DNA of 64,000 nt, from contig NC_090726.1 of assembly GCF_036898095.1 (NCBI RefSeq), positions 36,182,603 through 36,246,602 of the forward strand, given 5' to 3'. Position numbers and translations under genes: made by a program. The stretch is from Palaemon carinicauda (taxonomy: Eukaryota > Arthropoda > Malacostraca > Decapoda > Palaemonidae). The first letter of the stretch is position 1. Every line of letters starts with the position of its first letter. A model generated the notes under the pieces. It was not told the DNA's origin, did not search any database, and saw only the letters and a program-made list of their open reading frames with translations. Of the stretch, positions 45,524 through 57,513 are shown in pieces.

Positions 45524-46113
45524 GTTGTTAGCTGATATATTAAGGTATATCTCACCATTAATTTACAGTGAATAAATATGTCATTTTCAAAGAAAACAAC
45601 TTCTCCTATAAGAAATATAGCTTTTTTGAAGTATATACATGATCGCGGCCACCTGTATGTATGATTGCAGCCACCTCTATGTATAATGATGGCAGGCTAA
45701 GAATACGGCAGTGTAAGGGGGGGTGGCGGGGGAATATTAGCCACTCCGTTAGGTAAGTAGTTAAGGACATACCTTGTAGGTTTGTAGGTTAGGTGGTGTT
45801 CTTGTGTAGAGGATTTGCATAAAAATGGACAAAGTTTTTCTAGTACAGCGGCTACGTCTTAGGAACTAGAAAATGAGAAGCAAATTCACATTTTCTATGC
45901 ACGCGGGAGGAACTGACCGCCGATACATAAAGGCTCCGGTTTTTTTTTTATTAGAAAATGTTGTCCAAACCAGAACTACAATAATACCAATGTGACCTAG
46001 ACTAATAAGAACACTGCATTTTCAGTCAAGTTTGGGAGACCTGAGGTGCATCGATAAATAAATACTTAAGAAGCCCCTCTAAACTGACCTAAAGAGAACT
46101 GGGTATACCTTAC

Positions 46114-46571
46114 CTGCACAGATTCTCGTTGTGATGAAAAACAATCAAGTCCTCAACTTGGTTTTGGATCTGCTGGGCAACTTGATCAGCTTCTCCCTTA
46201 ACTTCGCCGTAATAATCGACAGGAAAATCCTTTGACACGTGAGTCCTGGTGGCATACTTGATGAAGTCACCTCCATTAATCTTATGCCAGTTATCCTTTA
46301 TTTGACAGGACCAATAACCGTAATACTTCGGCATATTAAGCTCAATGAACTTCTGTTCGACGGTCGGAAGGTTCTTCACTTTCTCGTGCCAGGCTTCTTT
46401 CTTTCGCCTTCTATAAGCTGCCCTCGACATATCCTGAATAGGAGGATATTCCGGTTCGGGAGAATATTCACTGAGAGCCGTTGCTTCATGGTGATTTTGT
46501 CGCTGGGGCCTTTTTACTGCACAGAACACGCGAGATATGAGTGGTGGATTCGTCAACCGGTTAACGTGCAT
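46114..46571 (-). CDS. MRPS30: Mitochondrial ribosomal protein S30 (mL65/PDCD9), exon 1
   Basis: First coding exon, residues 1-152 plus two bases of codon 153. The protein is a structural component of the mitochondrial ribosome (animal-specific, PDCD9 family; now placed in the large subunit as mL65). The N-terminus is basic and lacks acidic residues for about 27 positions, as expected of a mitochondrial presequence. Around residue 40 comes a family landmark, YPPIQDMS followed by a basic helix (AAYRRRKKEAWHEK), then a K-x-x-x-L-x-MPKYYGYW-type block that resembles the vertebrate protein after its YPPI motif. The exon ends CTG-TGC-AG before GTAAGG at 46113, phase 2. ATG at 46571 is the first in frame. 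The four following exons were found by phase matching. No stop or frameshift is seen. Family assignment rests on recalled family pattern, not on a search. Confidence 0.85.
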
Positions 46572-46587
46572 CTTGAGGTTACGGCTG

Positions 46588-46595
46588 TGACGTCA
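46588..46595. promoter_or_regulatory. CRE/ATF palindrome upstream of MRPS30
   Basis: A perfect TGACGTCA octamer lies 17 bases upstream of the MRPS30 ATG. CRE/ATF sites near the start are common in nuclear genes for mitochondrial proteins. No TATA box is visible nearby. Whether it is upstream of the cap site or in the 5' leader cannot be told from sequence. Confidence 0.45.
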
Positions 46596-46737
46596 TCGTT
46601 GTAACTTTGTAAACAAAAACTCTTAGTTTCGGCCAGTTAAGTTGGTGGGTTTTTCCTATGTAGCGGCACCTCCATTTTATGTCAGTTCCTAATTTCTTGG
46701 TAAACAATTAAATTTTAAATTTCTACACACACATACA

Positions 46738-46740
46738 CTC

Positions 46741-46821
<81 letters not shown>
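46738..46821. repeat. (TA)n microsatellite
   Basis: About 40 TA units between MRPS30 and the aldo-keto reductase gene. Confidence 0.97.
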
Positions 46822-46827
<6 letters not shown>

Positions 46828-47026
46828 ATTAAACGCCAGATTTTCTATCATTCTTGGATGAAAACTGCAATATTTACCTCTTCGTTGTCTGTACTGTACA
46901 CTACATCTAATTATATTCAACCAGATATTATGCATAAATCCTATGTCCATAGCAGATTTTCTATCACAAAAAGTTCGTAAATTAAAACAAATATACGACC
47001 TGATCTTCGTAATTTGTGGAAGATTA

Positions 47027-47039
47027 TTATTATTATTAC

Positions 47040-47090
<51 letters not shown>

Positions 47091-47450
47091 CTAAGGTACA
47101 ACCCTAGTTGGAAAAGCAGGATACTATGATTAAGTCCAAGGGCTCCAACGGGGAAAAATAGCCCAGTGAGGAAATGATATAAATAAACTACCAAAGATGT
47201 AATACACAATTAAAATAAATTTTAGAACAGTAACAGCATTAAAATAGATCTTTCACATATAAACTATAAAACTTCAACAATAAAGGAAGAGAAATAAAAT
47301 AGACTAGTGTACCCGACTGAGCCCTCAAGCAAGAGAACTCTATCTAAAGACAGTGGAGGTCCATGGTACAAAGGCTATGCCCCTATCCAAGACTAGAGAA
47401 CAAAGGTTTTATCACTGGAAAACCAAGCTAAACATTAGATTAGCTAAATC
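47027..47450 (-). repeat. Dispersed repeat, copy 3 (reverse)
   Basis: (ATT)n at 47027-47090, then CACTAAGGTACAACCCTAGTTGGAAAAGCAGG and the rest of the unit in reverse, to about 47450. Confidence 0.8.
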
Positions 47451-47459
47451 ATTGTTTCA

Positions 47460-47652
47460 ACAGTCTATTTCTTTTAACGATACAGACTTGCACCGACTCG
47501 CATCGGTGCCCTTTTAGCTCGGAAAAGTTTCCTGATCGCTAATTGGTTGGACGAGATAATTCTAACCAACCAGCGATCAGGAAACTTTTCCGAGCTAAAA
47601 GGGCACCGCTTCGAGTCGGTGCAAATCTGCCTCGCTAAAAGAAATGGACTGT
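47460..47652. mobile_element. Palindromic MITE, copy 1
   Basis: About 190 bp that folds on itself: GCACCGACTCG, CCCTTTTAGCTCGGAAAAG and TTTCCTGATCGCTAATTGG on the left recur reversed on the right, with a ~20-base loop. Ends ACAGTCTATTTCTTTTA / TAAAAGAAATGGACTGT. A sister copy is at 61912-62112. Confidence 0.85.
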
Positions 47653-48034
47653 AGTATAGCAGCAAATGAATATCGTCAAAGACCGTCATATGACTGGCTA
47701 GGGGTTTAATGCTTAATAATACATTTGATTGCCTCTTCCAATTCCATACTCACTCTTGAGGGTTTCACTTATCTGTTAAATTGTAGAATGGAGTCCTCTA
47801 TAACTACCCAGTCTCGGATACAGGGTTGCATCACCTCACTCGACTGCAGTGAAACAGCAATTAGCTACATAAATAATTTACAAGCACCTGCACGAATAAT
47901 CATGATCAACTTTTGGAAACTTCTCCCCATTGAAGACTGTTCAAAAGCATGTTTTCAAAAATTTGGACCCCGCCGAAAAGACTACCTTGGTGATGATCCC
48001 AATTGTACACCGTCACATCATGTCTGGAACAAGA

Positions 48035-48990
48035 AATTCCAAGGTAGTAGGATAGCCAGGAAACCAGCCACCCGTTGAGATACTACCGCTAGAGAGTTAT
48101 TGGATCTTTTGACTGGCCAGGCAGTATTTACTTTACTTTTACTTTCACGGGTTTATTTCTCGCCCTCCATCAGACACTAAAAGTCTGTTCAGGCGGGCCT
48201 TGGTGTGTGAAAATAATTTCTTTCCAGTTAATATTTTGCTCTGTATCTTATCAGTTATTTCGCTAGCATTTGTATTCAGGCTTAATAGTTTTCAGGTCAC
48301 TGTTATAACACTTTCTAAAAAGATAAGTCTTCGGGTTTTTCTTGAAAGCTGCCACATTTTTGCTATTCTTGACATCGAGTACTACATTGGATCCTTCTGT
48401 CTGTTTATGGCTCATTTTTTTTCCCGCACATACACCGAATAGTCTGGCCCATTTTTTTCACCTTCTCCTCTGTCCTCATACACCTGACAGCACTAGGATT
48501 ACCAAACAGTACTTCTTCACTCGAGAGGTTAACTACTGCAATGTAATTGCTCGGTGTGTACTTTCCTCTTGGTAAGGGTAGAAGAGACTCTTAAGCTATG
48601 GTAAGCAGCTCTTCTAGGAGAAGGACACTCTAAAATCAAACAATTGTTCTCTAGTCTTGGTTGGTGCTATAGCCTTTGTACCATGGTTTTCCACCGTCTT
48701 GGGTTAGAGTTCTTTTGCTTGAGGGTATATTTGGGCACGCTCTTTCTACCTTGTTTCTCTTTCTCTTGGTTTTATGAAGTTTTTATAGTTTATATATGAT
48801 AGATCTAATTCAATGTTGTTAATTATCTTAAAATATTTCATTTTGATTGTTATTACTTCTCTTCCAGTTTATTTATCTCCTTGTTTCCTCTCCTCACTGG
48901 GATATTTTCACCTGTTGGTGTCCCTGGGCTTATAGCATCATGCTTTTCCAACTAGGGTTGTAGCTTGAATAGTAGTAATAATAATAAGAC
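48035..48990 (+). repeat. Dispersed repeat, copy 4, with insertion
   Basis: Starts near GTAGGATAGCCAGGAAACCA, ends with AGTAATAATAATAA. About 250 bp (48127-48380, beginning TTTACTTTACTTTTACTTTC) interrupts it compared with copies 1 and 7. Confidence 0.75.
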
Positions 48991-49062
48991 TCAAGAATTA
49001 TACTATTCTTACCCTTTTGTCCCACAGCAGGAGCAGCAGCCAGCTAAAACTCAGTGATTTCG

Positions 49063-49094
<32 letters not shown>

Positions 49095-49299
49095 ACCGTT
49101 CTATGTCCTGATACATCTGCCTTTCCAATACCCTAACCGACTCCTTATAATCCAGATTTTCCTTCACCCCCCCCCCCTCCTTTCTCAAAGTGAAGAACAC
49201 GGATAAAGATGAAACATTTACCCAAGGAAACTTAGTTCATCATATGATCATATTTACTTTGTTCGTCTTTAAGGCCCGGTCATACCGCCCGAACGTTGC

Positions 49300-49800
49300 T
49301 GGAGCGTTCCTTGAACGTTAGGGAGGTGGACCAAACCCTCGAAAATTTAATTTAACGTATTTACGTTCGGTCTTTATTAGGCTGCTGAACGTAGCAAATC
49401 CTCGCATATTTCCTGAGTTTTCTTACACCTCTATTATGGAAGTTGCTAATTGATGCAATAAGGGTATTGGTATACAACATGTCGAAAAGTTTCAGTCGTC
49501 TTTTTTTTTTAATAAACTTAAAAAAAACCGTAATTTTAATTAAGATACAGCGACCGTAATTTTTATCCTACTTTGTTATTACCTTTTACAGGTTGGTGAC
49601 TGTAATATCACTCCGCTACGCTTTTCGACATCCTGTATACCAATGCTCTTATTGCATAAATTAGCAACTTCCATAATAGAGGTGTAAGAAAACTCAGGAA
49701 ATATGCGAGGATTTGCTGCGTTCAGAAGCCTAATAAAGACCGAACACAAAAACGTTAAAGTAAATTTTCGAGGGTTTGGTCCACCTCCCTTTGGGCCACT
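49300..49800. mobile_element. Fold-back element with ~190-bp arms
   Basis: 49305-49500 and 49608-49795 are near-perfect inverted repeats (GGGAGGTGGACCAAACCCTCG at the outer ends, AACTTCCATAATAGAGGTG within), separated by ~110 bp. No coding sequence. Confidence 0.82.
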
Positions 49801-50081
49801 AAAATATCAGTGGACCCCAAATTCGATTTTTTTTTTTTTTGTGAACCCCCAGTCGTTGGTCCATGGACTACCAGGGTCTAACATGGACCCCGGTTGAGAA
49901 CCACTGGTTCTCTAGCCCTATCTCTCATCAATTTGCTTCTTATCCTGTTATTTTATTTGGTGCAGGGGTCGTCAGGAGTTCCAGATCGGCCGCCATTAGT
50001 GCAAAGTCCTTTTCTTAGCATATTCAATGGTTACTAGGTGCCACTCGTGATAGCCCACCTCCCTCCACCAAACCCACTACT

Positions 50082-50083
50082 TA

Positions 50084-50144
<61 letters not shown>

Positions 50145-50186
50145 CAATGATTTGAAGTTCTCTGGCATCCTGACATCGAAGGTAAT

Positions 50187-50250
<64 letters not shown>
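50082..50250. repeat. Two (GA)n microsatellites
   Basis: GA runs 50082-50141 and 50189-50250 separated by ~47 bp, 0.55 kb upstream of the aldo-keto reductase start codon. Confidence 0.97.
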
Positions 50251-50253
<3 letters not shown>

Positions 50254-50796
50254 ATAAGACATGCTTCAACCAACTTTTATTCTAAAATGCTCGCAAGTTC
50301 ACGGCACAACACTTCCTTTGGGGTCAATGGGCGTTACCATTAGGTCTTCACGTATTTTGCTTAAAGGTTGGGACAAATGTACACCAAAGCACTTTACCAT
50401 ACCTTGAAAAGTATGCATGAAATATCAGTACAGCATATCCGGTGTAGGTAACTTAAAATTTCCCCAGAGTCCTTTCTCAGAACGTTGTTATCTACCTGCC
50501 ATTACGACACCTGCTGCGTGATATTGAATTTCTAAAGTCAAGGACAGTCAGTGTGATTCCTGAAGTCCATTGTGCTGCGCTCTTCTAATCAGTACTTCAG
50601 TAACCTAGCTCTCGACAAAGCAAAGGCGTTACATGACTGTCTTTGTTGCATGATTGGTGATAGTTCTGCCTTTGCTTTCTGAAGCCACACGATACACAAG
50701 AAGCTCTGAGCACCGTTTTGTGTTAAGTAGCATACACCAAGCCTCTTCTTTTGTACGGTGCACAACCTCGAACGAAGACTTAAAAGTTTAATCGAG

Positions 50797-50871
50797 ATGG
50801 CCAAAGCCGTGCCCAGTGTAGTCCTGCCAAACGGAAGGAAGATGCCTGTTATCGGCCTTGGCACTTATAAG
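50797..50871 (+). CDS. Aldo-keto reductase (AKR1-like), exon 1
   Basis: Twenty-five codons from ATG at 50797 to AAG|GTGAGT, phase 0. The peptide contains LPNGRKMPVIGLGTYK, the N-terminal beta-hairpin and first strand of the TIM barrel; the G-x-G-T-Y part contacts NADP(H). Aldo-keto reductases are cytosolic NADPH-dependent reductases of carbonyls; the exact substrate is not readable here, and aldose reductase, alcohol dehydrogenase (NADP+) and 1,5-anhydro-D-fructose reductase relatives all remain possible. The ATG is the only one compatible with the usual N-terminus. The gene diverges from MRPS30, whose start is 4.2 kb away; no TATA box is obvious upstream. Confidence 0.93.
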
Positions 50872-51639
50872 GTGAGTCGTTGAAAACTGTTCGAGTGTGG
50901 GTCGTTTGTCTTTTTCAGGAACAGAGGTCAAAATCATGGAGAGAAGTAACTTGTGCGCATTAGTAAGAGAAATATAACAGCTACCGTGTGTCCACGTTGG
51001 CTCTATCGATAGTTTACTTATAAATAAACAACCGGTAAAGGCCCTTTACCGTCTAAATGGGGATTTTTTATCACGAGTTTTGGGGATTTTTAGACTAACC
51101 CATCTGGCAACACTGCACAGTAGTAGCCTCCTCAGCAAACAGTCTCACGATCTCGATCTACTGCCATGCATTAAGAAATTTGCAGCTTTGTCCTCAGATT
51201 TTTTTTTAGAATAATAATTTATAGCAATGATAGTGATGATCACATTGATATCATCTTATAATTGCTGTGAATACACACAGGCTACATTGTATTAAATGTA
51301 AGGACTGTTGTAGCTCTACTGGTTTTGGGTGAGACTTGCAGGATTCCTATTTTGATAAAAAGAGATTATTCAAGAAGATAATTGAAGATCAATTGCAGAA
51401 CCCCTATGGAAAGTGCTGGATCCGCAGTATTGAAAAAAAGAAATGGTTGTAAATATAGAATGAAAATATGAGAGACAATAAATTGGGGGAAACAGACCCT
51501 AAACATTAGGAAAGCAATTTTGCAAAAAAAAAAGAAAAAAATGAGAAAAATATTGAAGAAAAGAAGAGAGGGGGGGGGGGAAACCGAGAGATATGAAATG
51601 AAATGGCCCACAACATTATGTTAAAGAAATGGATATAGA

Positions 51640-52005
51640 TAGGGCAAGTTAAGAGACTCTTTGGCTATGGTAAGCAGCTCTTCTAGGAGAAGGATACTCC
51701 GAAATCAAACCATTGTTCTCTTAGTCTTGGGTAGTACCATAGCCTCTGTACCATGGTCTTCCACTGTCTTGGGTTAGAGTTCTCTTGCTTGAGGGTATAC
51801 CCGGGCACACTATTCTATCTAATTTCTCTTCCTCTTTTGTTAAAGTTTATATAGTTTGTACGGCATAGGAGATATTTATTCTAATGTCGTTACTCCTCAA
51901 AATATTTTATTTTTCCTATTTTTACTTTCCTCACTGGGCTATTTTCCCTGTTGGAGCACCTGGGCTTATAGCCTCCTGCTTTTCAACTAGGGTTGTAGCT
52001 TAGCA

Positions 52006-52042
<37 letters not shown>

Positions 52043-52238
52043 TGGACCACGAATATTTAAGACTCTTAAGAGTCCTAGAAATACAGGGGTTGTTATTGCT
52101 GTTTTTAAAATTATTTATTGTTAATTTGTTCTCATCATTTATTTATTTCCTTATTCCCTTTCCTCACTGGGCTATTTTTCCCTGTTGGAGCCCTTGGGCT
52201 TATAGCATCTTACTTTTCCAACTAGGATTGTAGCTTGG

Positions 52239-52283
<45 letters not shown>

Positions 52284-52290
52284 TTGGTAA
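51640..52290 (+). repeat. Dispersed repeat, copies 5 and 6 in tandem
   Basis: Copy 5 runs from GAGACTCTTTGGCTATGG to a TAA run at 52008-52040; copy 6 holds only the last ~150 bp (TCCTCACTGGGCTATTTTTC) plus another TAA run (52240-52282). Both lie in aldo-keto reductase intron 1. Confidence 0.8.
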
Positions 52291-52424
52291 TGTGTCTAGG
52301 CAGAGAAATCAGATAGTGGGATTTAACAACCAACCGCTTCCCTCATATACGTGACTCCGAGTTGCCATGTAGGCTACTTGAACAGGACCCCAATAAACAT
52401 TGAAAAAGGGAAATTAAGTAATTC

Positions 52425-52471
<47 letters not shown>
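52425..52471. repeat. (TG)n microsatellite
   Basis: About 23 TG units. Confidence 0.97.
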
Positions 52472-52472
<1 letters not shown>

Positions 52473-52890
52473 CACAACGCATTTGCAAATCTGCCGACCG
52501 CCTTGAAATAAGTCTAGAACAAAAATTTTCTCTTGATAGGAAATGGGGGCTTATCGTATTGCACAACTAGCTTACACCAAAACACCGGATTTCCAAGACA
52601 AACCTCCCATTGGCGGTGACGGTATTTCCGCAGTTGAATAATTTCAATGATAAAAACATGTTTAAGGTATATTAGAATGAGTGTATGGTTTATATTAAGT
52701 ACCGTTTCTACTATAATTAATCCCTATCCATGTCTTTCTTTTGTTTGACTTGACTACTCGGAAAACTAACCTTAATTAGAACGTCTGTGATTCACAGTAT
52801 TCAAATAAACACCAGATATTTACTTCACTGCTTGGAGCCAGATACTTTGCCCATCTTTCAAGGTAACTGGGGACCTTATGATGAGATAAT

Positions 52891-53335
52891 CAGGACCCAC
52901 CAAGAGATAATAGTGGAGCGAACACTGGTTTGGGTAGGCCTAGAGCAAAGCCTCAGTCTAGCGTTAGGCGAATGTGAGTCTTGGAAATTAGGACAGAATT
53001 TAGACTTTAAATTAATAGAGGTAATGATATTTCCATCAGGACCCACCAAGAGATAACAGTGGAGCGAACACTGGTTTGGGTAGGACTAGGGCAAAGCCTC
53101 AGTCTAGCGTTAGGCGAATGTGAGTCTTGGAAATTAGGACAAAATTTAGACTTTAAATTAATAGAGGTAATGATATTTCCATCAGGACCCACCAAGAGAT
53201 AACAGTGGAGCGAACACTGGTTTGGGTAGACCTACAGCAAAGCCTCGATCTAGCGTTAGACGGATGTGAGTCTTGGAAATTAGGACAAAATTTAGACTTT
53301 AAATTAATAGAGGTAATGATATATCCAAAAATTCG
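52891..53335. repeat. 146-bp tandem repeat, three copies
   Basis: Units begin CAGGACCCACCAAGAGATAA at 52891, 53037 and 53183, an exact 146-bp period with few substitutions. 146 is not a multiple of three, and no protein motif is seen. In aldo-keto reductase intron 1. Confidence 0.93.
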
Positions 53336-53845
53336 ACTTCCGGACGCTGAGAGCTTTATTGGCATGTAACCAGATTATTTCAAAGTTGGAGGTGAAATGC
53401 TATTCTATCTTTATCCAGTTTGCATATATTTTAGTTATTAGTCACAAGATAACAAATGTTTTCTTCTTATAGTTGACCTGCAACCGGAAAAGCAGACTAT
53501 CTTTTGAGTAATATCTACATGCTACAACGATTACGAAGTTTTTGTTTAGTATAATTACTCCTTAGTTATACTTTTTTTCTTATAGTTACATCCAAAATAA
53601 GTGCGCAGACAAACCTATGTAAGGAATATTCATAATGTCAAAATCACTCAGTTTTTAACTGCATTTACTCAATTTTTTTTTTATAATTACTAGCTATAGA
53701 TAATAAAACTACTTTCTTTTAATAACATACGGAAAACGTACACACATATTTATAACATTAAGGATGCCAATGTAATATTTTCTCTCATGTTTGAACAACT
53801 ATCAGTTAAAAATTATGAAATGTTTCTAACGTTTCTTCTTTCAAG

Positions 53846-54013
53846 TCTTCACCACAAGAAATGAAAACGGTGCTGAACACAGCACTTGAGTGTGGATACC
53901 GGCACATTGACGCCGCTTACCTCTACCAGAACGAAGGAGCGATTGGCGAGGTCCTGAAGGAGTGGTTGGACAGTAAAAGGATTACTCGGGAGGAACTCTT
54001 CGTCACCACTAAG
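53846..54013 (+). CDS. Aldo-keto reductase exon 2 (GC donor)
   Basis: Residues 26-81, phase 0 to phase 0. Acceptor TTTCTTCTTTCAAG|TCT. It contains CGYRHIDAAYLYQNE with catalytic Asp47 and Tyr52 at the family's five-residue spacing, and ends LFVTTK with the catalytic Lys81, exactly 34 residues after the Asp as in AKR1 enzymes. The exon is followed by GCAAGT instead of GTAAGT: the context AAG|GCAAGT is the usual form of a GC-AG intron, and exon 3 continues the protein in the expected place, so this is a real non-canonical donor and not a frame error. Confidence 0.93.
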
Positions 54014-54019
54014 GCAAGT
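54014..54019 (+). promoter_or_regulatory. GC-AG 5' splice site of AKR intron 2
   Basis: GCAAGT directly after the Lys codon of exon 2. Apart from the C at position +2 it is a perfect match to the donor consensus, as is typical for the small class of GC-AG introns spliced by the major spliceosome. Weak donors of this type are sometimes alternatively spliced; no alternative GT donor in frame was noticed close by. Confidence 0.85.
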
Positions 54020-54119
54020 AAATTGAAGAGATAGAAAAAGGCCTTGACTTTTGCATATTAGGCTACTGCTCGTACCATTTCTAAAATTATAACAAACCCT
54101 ACATTTTATGAGTTATATA

Positions 54120-55000
54120 TCATCATCATCACCCGTTACTAATGCAATGCAGAACAAAGGTCTCAGACATGTCCCACCCGCGTCTATTGTCTCTCTCTCT
54201 ATATGCTAGTTTTTACCAGCAAATTTTCTTAGTATGTCAATCCGTCGTCTTCTCTTCCTTCCCCTGCTTCTTTTGCAATCTCTGAGGACCCTATCTCTTA
54301 TTCTTAATGTTCATCTATAATCTGTCATTCTCATCATATGCACTGCACATGTCCATCTCTTTTTCTGACATATTAGAATATCTTTAACTTTAGTTTATTC
54401 TCGTATCCATGTTGCTCTCTTTGCCTGTCTCTTAAGTGTTATTTCCATCATTATTCTTTCCATAACTCTTCGAGTTGTGACTAGCTTATGTTCTAAGGCT
54501 TTAGTAAGGCTACGATTTTCCGATCAATAAGTTACTACTGGTAGGACCATCTGATTAAATACTTTTCTTTTTAGAGAGTGGCATTTTACTTTCATAATCT
54601 CATTTCGTTTACCAAAAGCTCTCCATCCCTTGTCTATCCTTCTTTTAATTTTGGTCTCATGTCCCGGTGAAACACTTAATGTCTGTCCCAAGTTAGTATA
54701 TATTCATTATCAATCTCAAGAGATTAGTTCATATCCCCTATGTATTGTGTCGCTTCATTTTCATTGAACATTATCTTAGTTTTACTCTTAGTCATTTTCA
54801 GCCCTACATTTCTGCTTTCTCTGTTCAAATCATCTATCATCATTTGCAATTCCTCCCATGATTCACTAAACAAAACTATGTTATCTTCAAATCTTAAGGT
54901 GTTAAGGTATTCCCCATTAATATTAATTCTTACATTTTCCCAATCTAAATTCTTAACAAACTTCTTTTAGGCATGCTGTGAATAATTTAGATGGGGTCTC
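54120..55000 (-). mobile_element. RTE-like LINE remnant
   Basis: Minus-strand pieces [31 protein letters not shown] and SWEELQMMIDDLNRESRNVG match the RT core of RTE-clade LINEs (family box F-A-D-D-I-V-L reads FEDNIVL, so catalytic Asp is lost). A (TGATGA)-type tail sits at 54121-54132. 5' end abuts a TA run. Many stops. Confidence 0.75.
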
Positions 55001-55003
<3 letters not shown>

Positions 55004-55075
<72 letters not shown>

Positions 55076-55082
55076 GTATATA

Positions 55083-55147
<65 letters not shown>

Positions 55148-55220
55148 GTATATACTGTATATATACATAAACTATGTACTGTATACATAATTATATATAT
55201 ACATATATATATATATATAC
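55004..55220. repeat. (TA)n microsatellites
   Basis: TA runs 55004-55072, 55088-55144 and 55193-55219. Confidence 0.97.
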
Positions 55221-55965
55221 TGTAAGATAAGATGTAATTATGAAATTATCTGAAATATATAATGTATGGTTATATTTCAATGCAAATCCTTCACAAATAA
55301 TCTGGCTCGCAACTTTGAAATTCAATCGATCAGTTAATGCAGCAATTACGATAAAATAATATTTGATTTGTCTTTGCATAGGTAAAAACTTTATATGAAA
55401 TTATATCTACTTAGACTATCATTTCTTATCACTTTCAAATAATTATAATCATATTATAATAGTAATAATAATGATAATGATATTAACATTGATCGTCATA
55501 TTTAATCATACATACATACATACATATACCAAAGCACTTCCCCCAATTTTGGGGGGTAGCCGACATCAACAAATGAAACAAAAACAAAAAAAGGGGACCT
55601 CTACTCTCTACGTTCCTCCCAGCCTAACAAGGGACTCAACTGAGTTCAGCTGGTACTGCTTGGGTGCCACAGCCCACCCTCCCCCGTTATCCACCACAGA
55701 TGAAGCTTCATAATGCTGAATCCCCTACTGCTGCTAAGGCATCGGAGGAAGCAGCAGGGCTTACCGGAACTGCGTCACAATCGCTCGCCATTCATTCCTA
55801 TTTCTAGCACGCTCTCTTGCCTCTCTCACATCTATCCTCCTATCACCCAGAGCTTCCTTCACTCCATCCATCCACACAAACCTTGGCCTTCCTCTTGTAC
55901 TTCTCCCATCAACTCTTGCATTCATCACCTTCTTTAGCAGACAGTCATTTTCCATTCTCTCAACA

Positions 55966-56047
55966 TGGCCAAACCACCTCAACACATTCATATCCACTCT
56001 AGCTGCTGGCCAAACCACCTCAACACATTCATATCCACTCTAGCTGC
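55966..56047. repeat. 41-bp tandem duplication in the LINE
   Basis: GGCCAAACCACCTCAACACATTC to TAGCTGCT occurs twice head to tail, 41 bp period, shifting the LINE frame. Confidence 0.9.
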
Positions 56048-56355
56048 TAACTCATTTCTTACACCCGTTCTCACTCTCACCACTTCGTTCCTAACCCTAT
56101 CTACTCGAGATACACCAGCCATACATTCAATTTCTGTCTCTCCATCACTTTCATTCCCCACAACTCCGATCCATACACCACAGTTGTTGGTACAATCACT
56201 TTCTCATATAGAACTCTCTTTACATTCATGCCCAACCCTCTATTTTTTACTACTCCCTTAACTGCCCCCAACACTTTGTAACCTTCATTCACTCTCTGAC
56301 GTACATCTGCTTCCACTCCACCATTTGCTGCAACAACAGACCCCAAGTACTTAAA

Positions 56356-57507
56356 CTAATCCACCTCAAGTAACTCTCCATTCAACATGACATTCAACCT
56401 TGCACCAGCTTCCCTTCTCGTACATCTCATAACCTTACTCTTACCCACATTAACTCTCAACTTCCTTCTCTCACACACTCTTCCAAATTCTGTCACTAAT
56501 CGGCCAAGCTTCTCTTCTGTGTCTGCAACCAGTACAGTATCATCCGCAAACAACAACTGATTTACCTCCCATTCATGGTCATTCTCGTTTACCAGTTTTA
56601 ATCCTCGTCCAAGCACTCGAGCATTCACCTCTCTCACCACTCCATCAACATACAAGTTAAACAACCACGGTGACATCACATATCCCTGTCTCAGCCCCAC
56701 TCTCACCGGAAACCAATCACTCACTTCATTTCCTATCCTAACACATGGTTTACTACCTTTGTAGAAACTTTTCACTGCTTTCAACAACCTTCCACCAACT
56801 CCATATAACCTCATCACATTAAACATTGCTTCCCTATCAACTCTATCATACGCTTTCTCCAGATCCATAAACGCAACATACACCTCCTTACCTTTTGCTA
56901 AATATTTCTCGCATATCTGCCTTACTGTAAAAATCTGATTCATACAACCCCTACCTCTTCTAAAACCACCCTGTACTTCTAAGATTACATTCTCTGTTTT
57001 ATCCTTGATCCTATTAATCATTACTCTACCATACATTTTTCCAACTACGCTTAACAAACTAATACCTCTTGAATTACAACACTCATGCACATCTCCCTTA
57101 CCCTTATATAGTGGTACAATACATGCAAAAACCCAATCTATTGGTACCATTGACAACACAAAACACATATTAAACAATCTCACCAACCATTCGAGTACAG
57201 TCACACCCCCTTCCTTCAACATCTCAGCTCTCACATCATCCATACCAGACGCTTTTCCTACTCTCGTTTCATCTAGTGCTCTCCTCACTTCATCTATTGT
57301 AATCTCTCTCTCATTCCCATCTCCCATCACTGTCACCTCAACACCTGCAACAGCAATTATATCTGCCTCCCTATTATCCTCAACATTCAGTAAACTTTCA
57401 AAATATTCCGCCCATCTTTTCCTTGCCTCCTCTCCTTTTAACAACCTTCCATTTCCATCTTTCACTGTCTCTTCAATTCTTGAGCCAGCCTTCCTCACTC
57501 TCTTCAC
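56356..57507 (-). pseudogene. LINE reverse transcriptase
   Basis: 383-codon frame: WAEYFESLLN, GKASGMDDVRAEMLKEGG, CIVPLYKGKGDVHECCNSRG, VQGGFRRGRGCMNQIFTVRQ, VAFMDLEKAYDRVDREAMF, GLRQGYVMSPWLFNLYVDGV, NQLLFADDTVLVADTEEKLG, ending GELLEVD. RT boxes including FADD are intact. Downstream parts continue in other frames (56346-56101 VYGSELWGMK; 56018-55761 LRWFGHVERM, GRPRFVWMDGVKEAL), so the full ORF2 is broken. Clade uncertain. Confidence 0.82.
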
Positions 57508-57513
57508 TTCTTC

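Noticed and set aside
46239..46604. Plus-strand open frame of 121 codons
   Set aside because: It is the antisense shadow of MRPS30 exon 1; no domain or codon support.
46822..47091. Poly-asparagine open frame
   Set aside because: Translation of the (ATT)n tail of the dispersed repeat copy 3.
47483..47632. Possible tRNA or structured RNA gene
   Set aside because: Single long hairpin without cloverleaf, A or B box; second copy with TIRs shows a MITE.
52787..53365. Open frames in the 146-bp repeats
   Set aside because: Period not divisible by three, so repeats are read in changing frames; no domain.
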